Assembly (NCBI GenBank): GCA_943787265.1
Contig: CALSLT010000044.1
Coordinates: forward strand, 64,001-117,599
Length of the DNA: 53,599 bases
DNA from: an uncultured Planctomycetaceae bacterium
Lineage (GTDB): Bacteria > Planctomycetota > Planctomycetia > Planctomycetales > Planctomycetaceae
Direction of reading: 5' to 3'
The notes under the pieces were generated by a model. That model was not told the DNA's origin. It did no database searches and saw nothing but the letters and a program-made list of their open reading frames with translations. Each line of letters opens with the position of its first letter. Within the stretch, counting starts at the first letter, position 1. Both the position numbers and the translations under genes were made by a program. Positions 53,122-53,599 of this stretch are shown one piece after another.

Positions 53122-53599
53122 ATGGCATCGCTCAAATTCGACAGCCAGTCCCGGAAAGCAACGATTCAGTTTCGCGACGCGGAACGTTGCAGACGCACCA
53201 TTCGGCTGTCCAAAGTCAGTAAGACTTTCGCAGAACGGTTTCACTCGGCCATCGAGCGGCTTAATGACGCGCAACGAATAGGTGGCGGACTGGATCTGCA
53301 TACCACCAGCTTTGTCAGCGAGTTGGGCGACGTGTTCTTCGACAAACTCGTGAGAGTCAATCTGTTGGAACCACGAACGCGAACGCCGAGGAAAAGCGAC
53401 GCGGGGCTTGTTAAGGAACTCGCATCTCAGTCAATGACTCTTGAACGCTTCATGGTCGACTATTTGAAGCGTCGAACCGACCTGAAATCGACAAGCCTGC
53501 TCGTCTACGAAGGCGTTCAGCGTTATTTGATGATGCATTTCGACGCGGACAAACGGCTTACGGAAATCACCGCTGGAGATGCTGTCGACTTTGGTCGGT
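53122..53599 (+). CDS. Tyrosine recombinase (integrase), N-terminal part
   Basis: The frame from the ATG at 53122 (AAGGA 7 bases upstream) is open to the end of the window: 159 residues, 3' end missing. It begins MASLKFDSQSRKATIQFRDA, an arm-binding-like domain, and continues to the SAM-like core-binding domain (LERFMVDYLKRRTDLKSTSL, VYEGVQRYLMMHF, KRLTEITAGDAVDF) that precedes the catalytic domain of phage-type integrases. The R-H-R-Y residues would lie outside the window. With the xis-like protein and the ATPase it defines an integrated element extending to the right. Confidence 0.82.
   Translation, partial: MASLKFDSQSRKATIQFRDAERCRRTIRLSKVSKTFAERFHSAIERLNDAQRIGGGLDLHTTSFVSELGDVFFDKLVRVNLLEPRTRTPRKSDAGLVKELASQSMTLERFMVDYLKRRTDLKSTSLLVYEGVQRYLMMHFDADKRLTEITAGDAVDFGR

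Overview
The window looks like a chromosome segment of a planctomycete. It carries two PSCyt1/DUF1549/DUF1553 genes each followed by a DUF1501 gene, a formylglycine-type sulfatase, a PQQ-type beta-propeller, a giant Ser/Thr kinase with WD40 blades, a second WD40 protein, a leucine-rich repeat protein, and remnants of a DUF1592/DUF1552 pair. Many small secreted or membrane proteins fill the gaps. Base composition is moderately GC-rich and nearly all major genes are of types concentrated in this phylum; no rRNA, tRNA or CRISPR array was seen.

Layout. 1-2613: 3' end of a DUF6493-like gene and a sulfatase. 2628-5552: a minus-strand gene pair split by an ISL3 element. 5608-16383: ArsM-like methyltransferase, S9 peptidase, PSD1 cytochrome gene plus DUF1501 gene, PQQ propeller and a MazG-like protein, with two copies of a ~130 bp palindromic repeat between genes. 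16442-22229: a DUF3299-like gene with an in-frame TGA, then a membrane-protein gene cut by an IS66 element, then an IS256 element. 22616-28710: DUF2760 protein, two different Hsp70-family proteins (the second apparently frameshifted) and a small coiled-coil membrane protein. 28941-34676: secreted sugar-hydrolase-like propeller and the second PSD1/DUF1501 pair. 34796-41521: kinase with 17 WD40 blades, seven-blade WD40 lipoprotein, sigma-factor-like remnant and LRR protein. 41874-44215: small membrane or secreted proteins. 44314-47123: a decayed DUF1592-DUF1552 operon. 47124-50860: IS30 and IS1182 elements, the latter sitting inside another gene. 50858-53599: operator-like repeats, an excisionase-type HTH protein, a DnaB-N/RepA-like ATPase and the start of a tyrosine integrase, together the left part of an integrated element that runs off the window.

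Five insertion sequences of five families lie here. For three of them (ISL3, IS66, IS1182) the flanks can be joined on paper. IS66 (8 bp duplication GAAATGAA) and IS1182 (4 bp duplication CTAA) each interrupt an open frame that becomes continuous when the element is removed; ISL3 separates two minus-strand genes that would otherwise be directly adjacent. Transposase genes of ISL3 and IS66 are themselves broken by short repeat-rich insertions. The most unusual single observation is the DUF3299-like gene, whose frame continues through a TGA at a position where relatives are expected to have a cysteine, with a small hairpin just downstream; selenocysteine recoding and simple decay are both possible.
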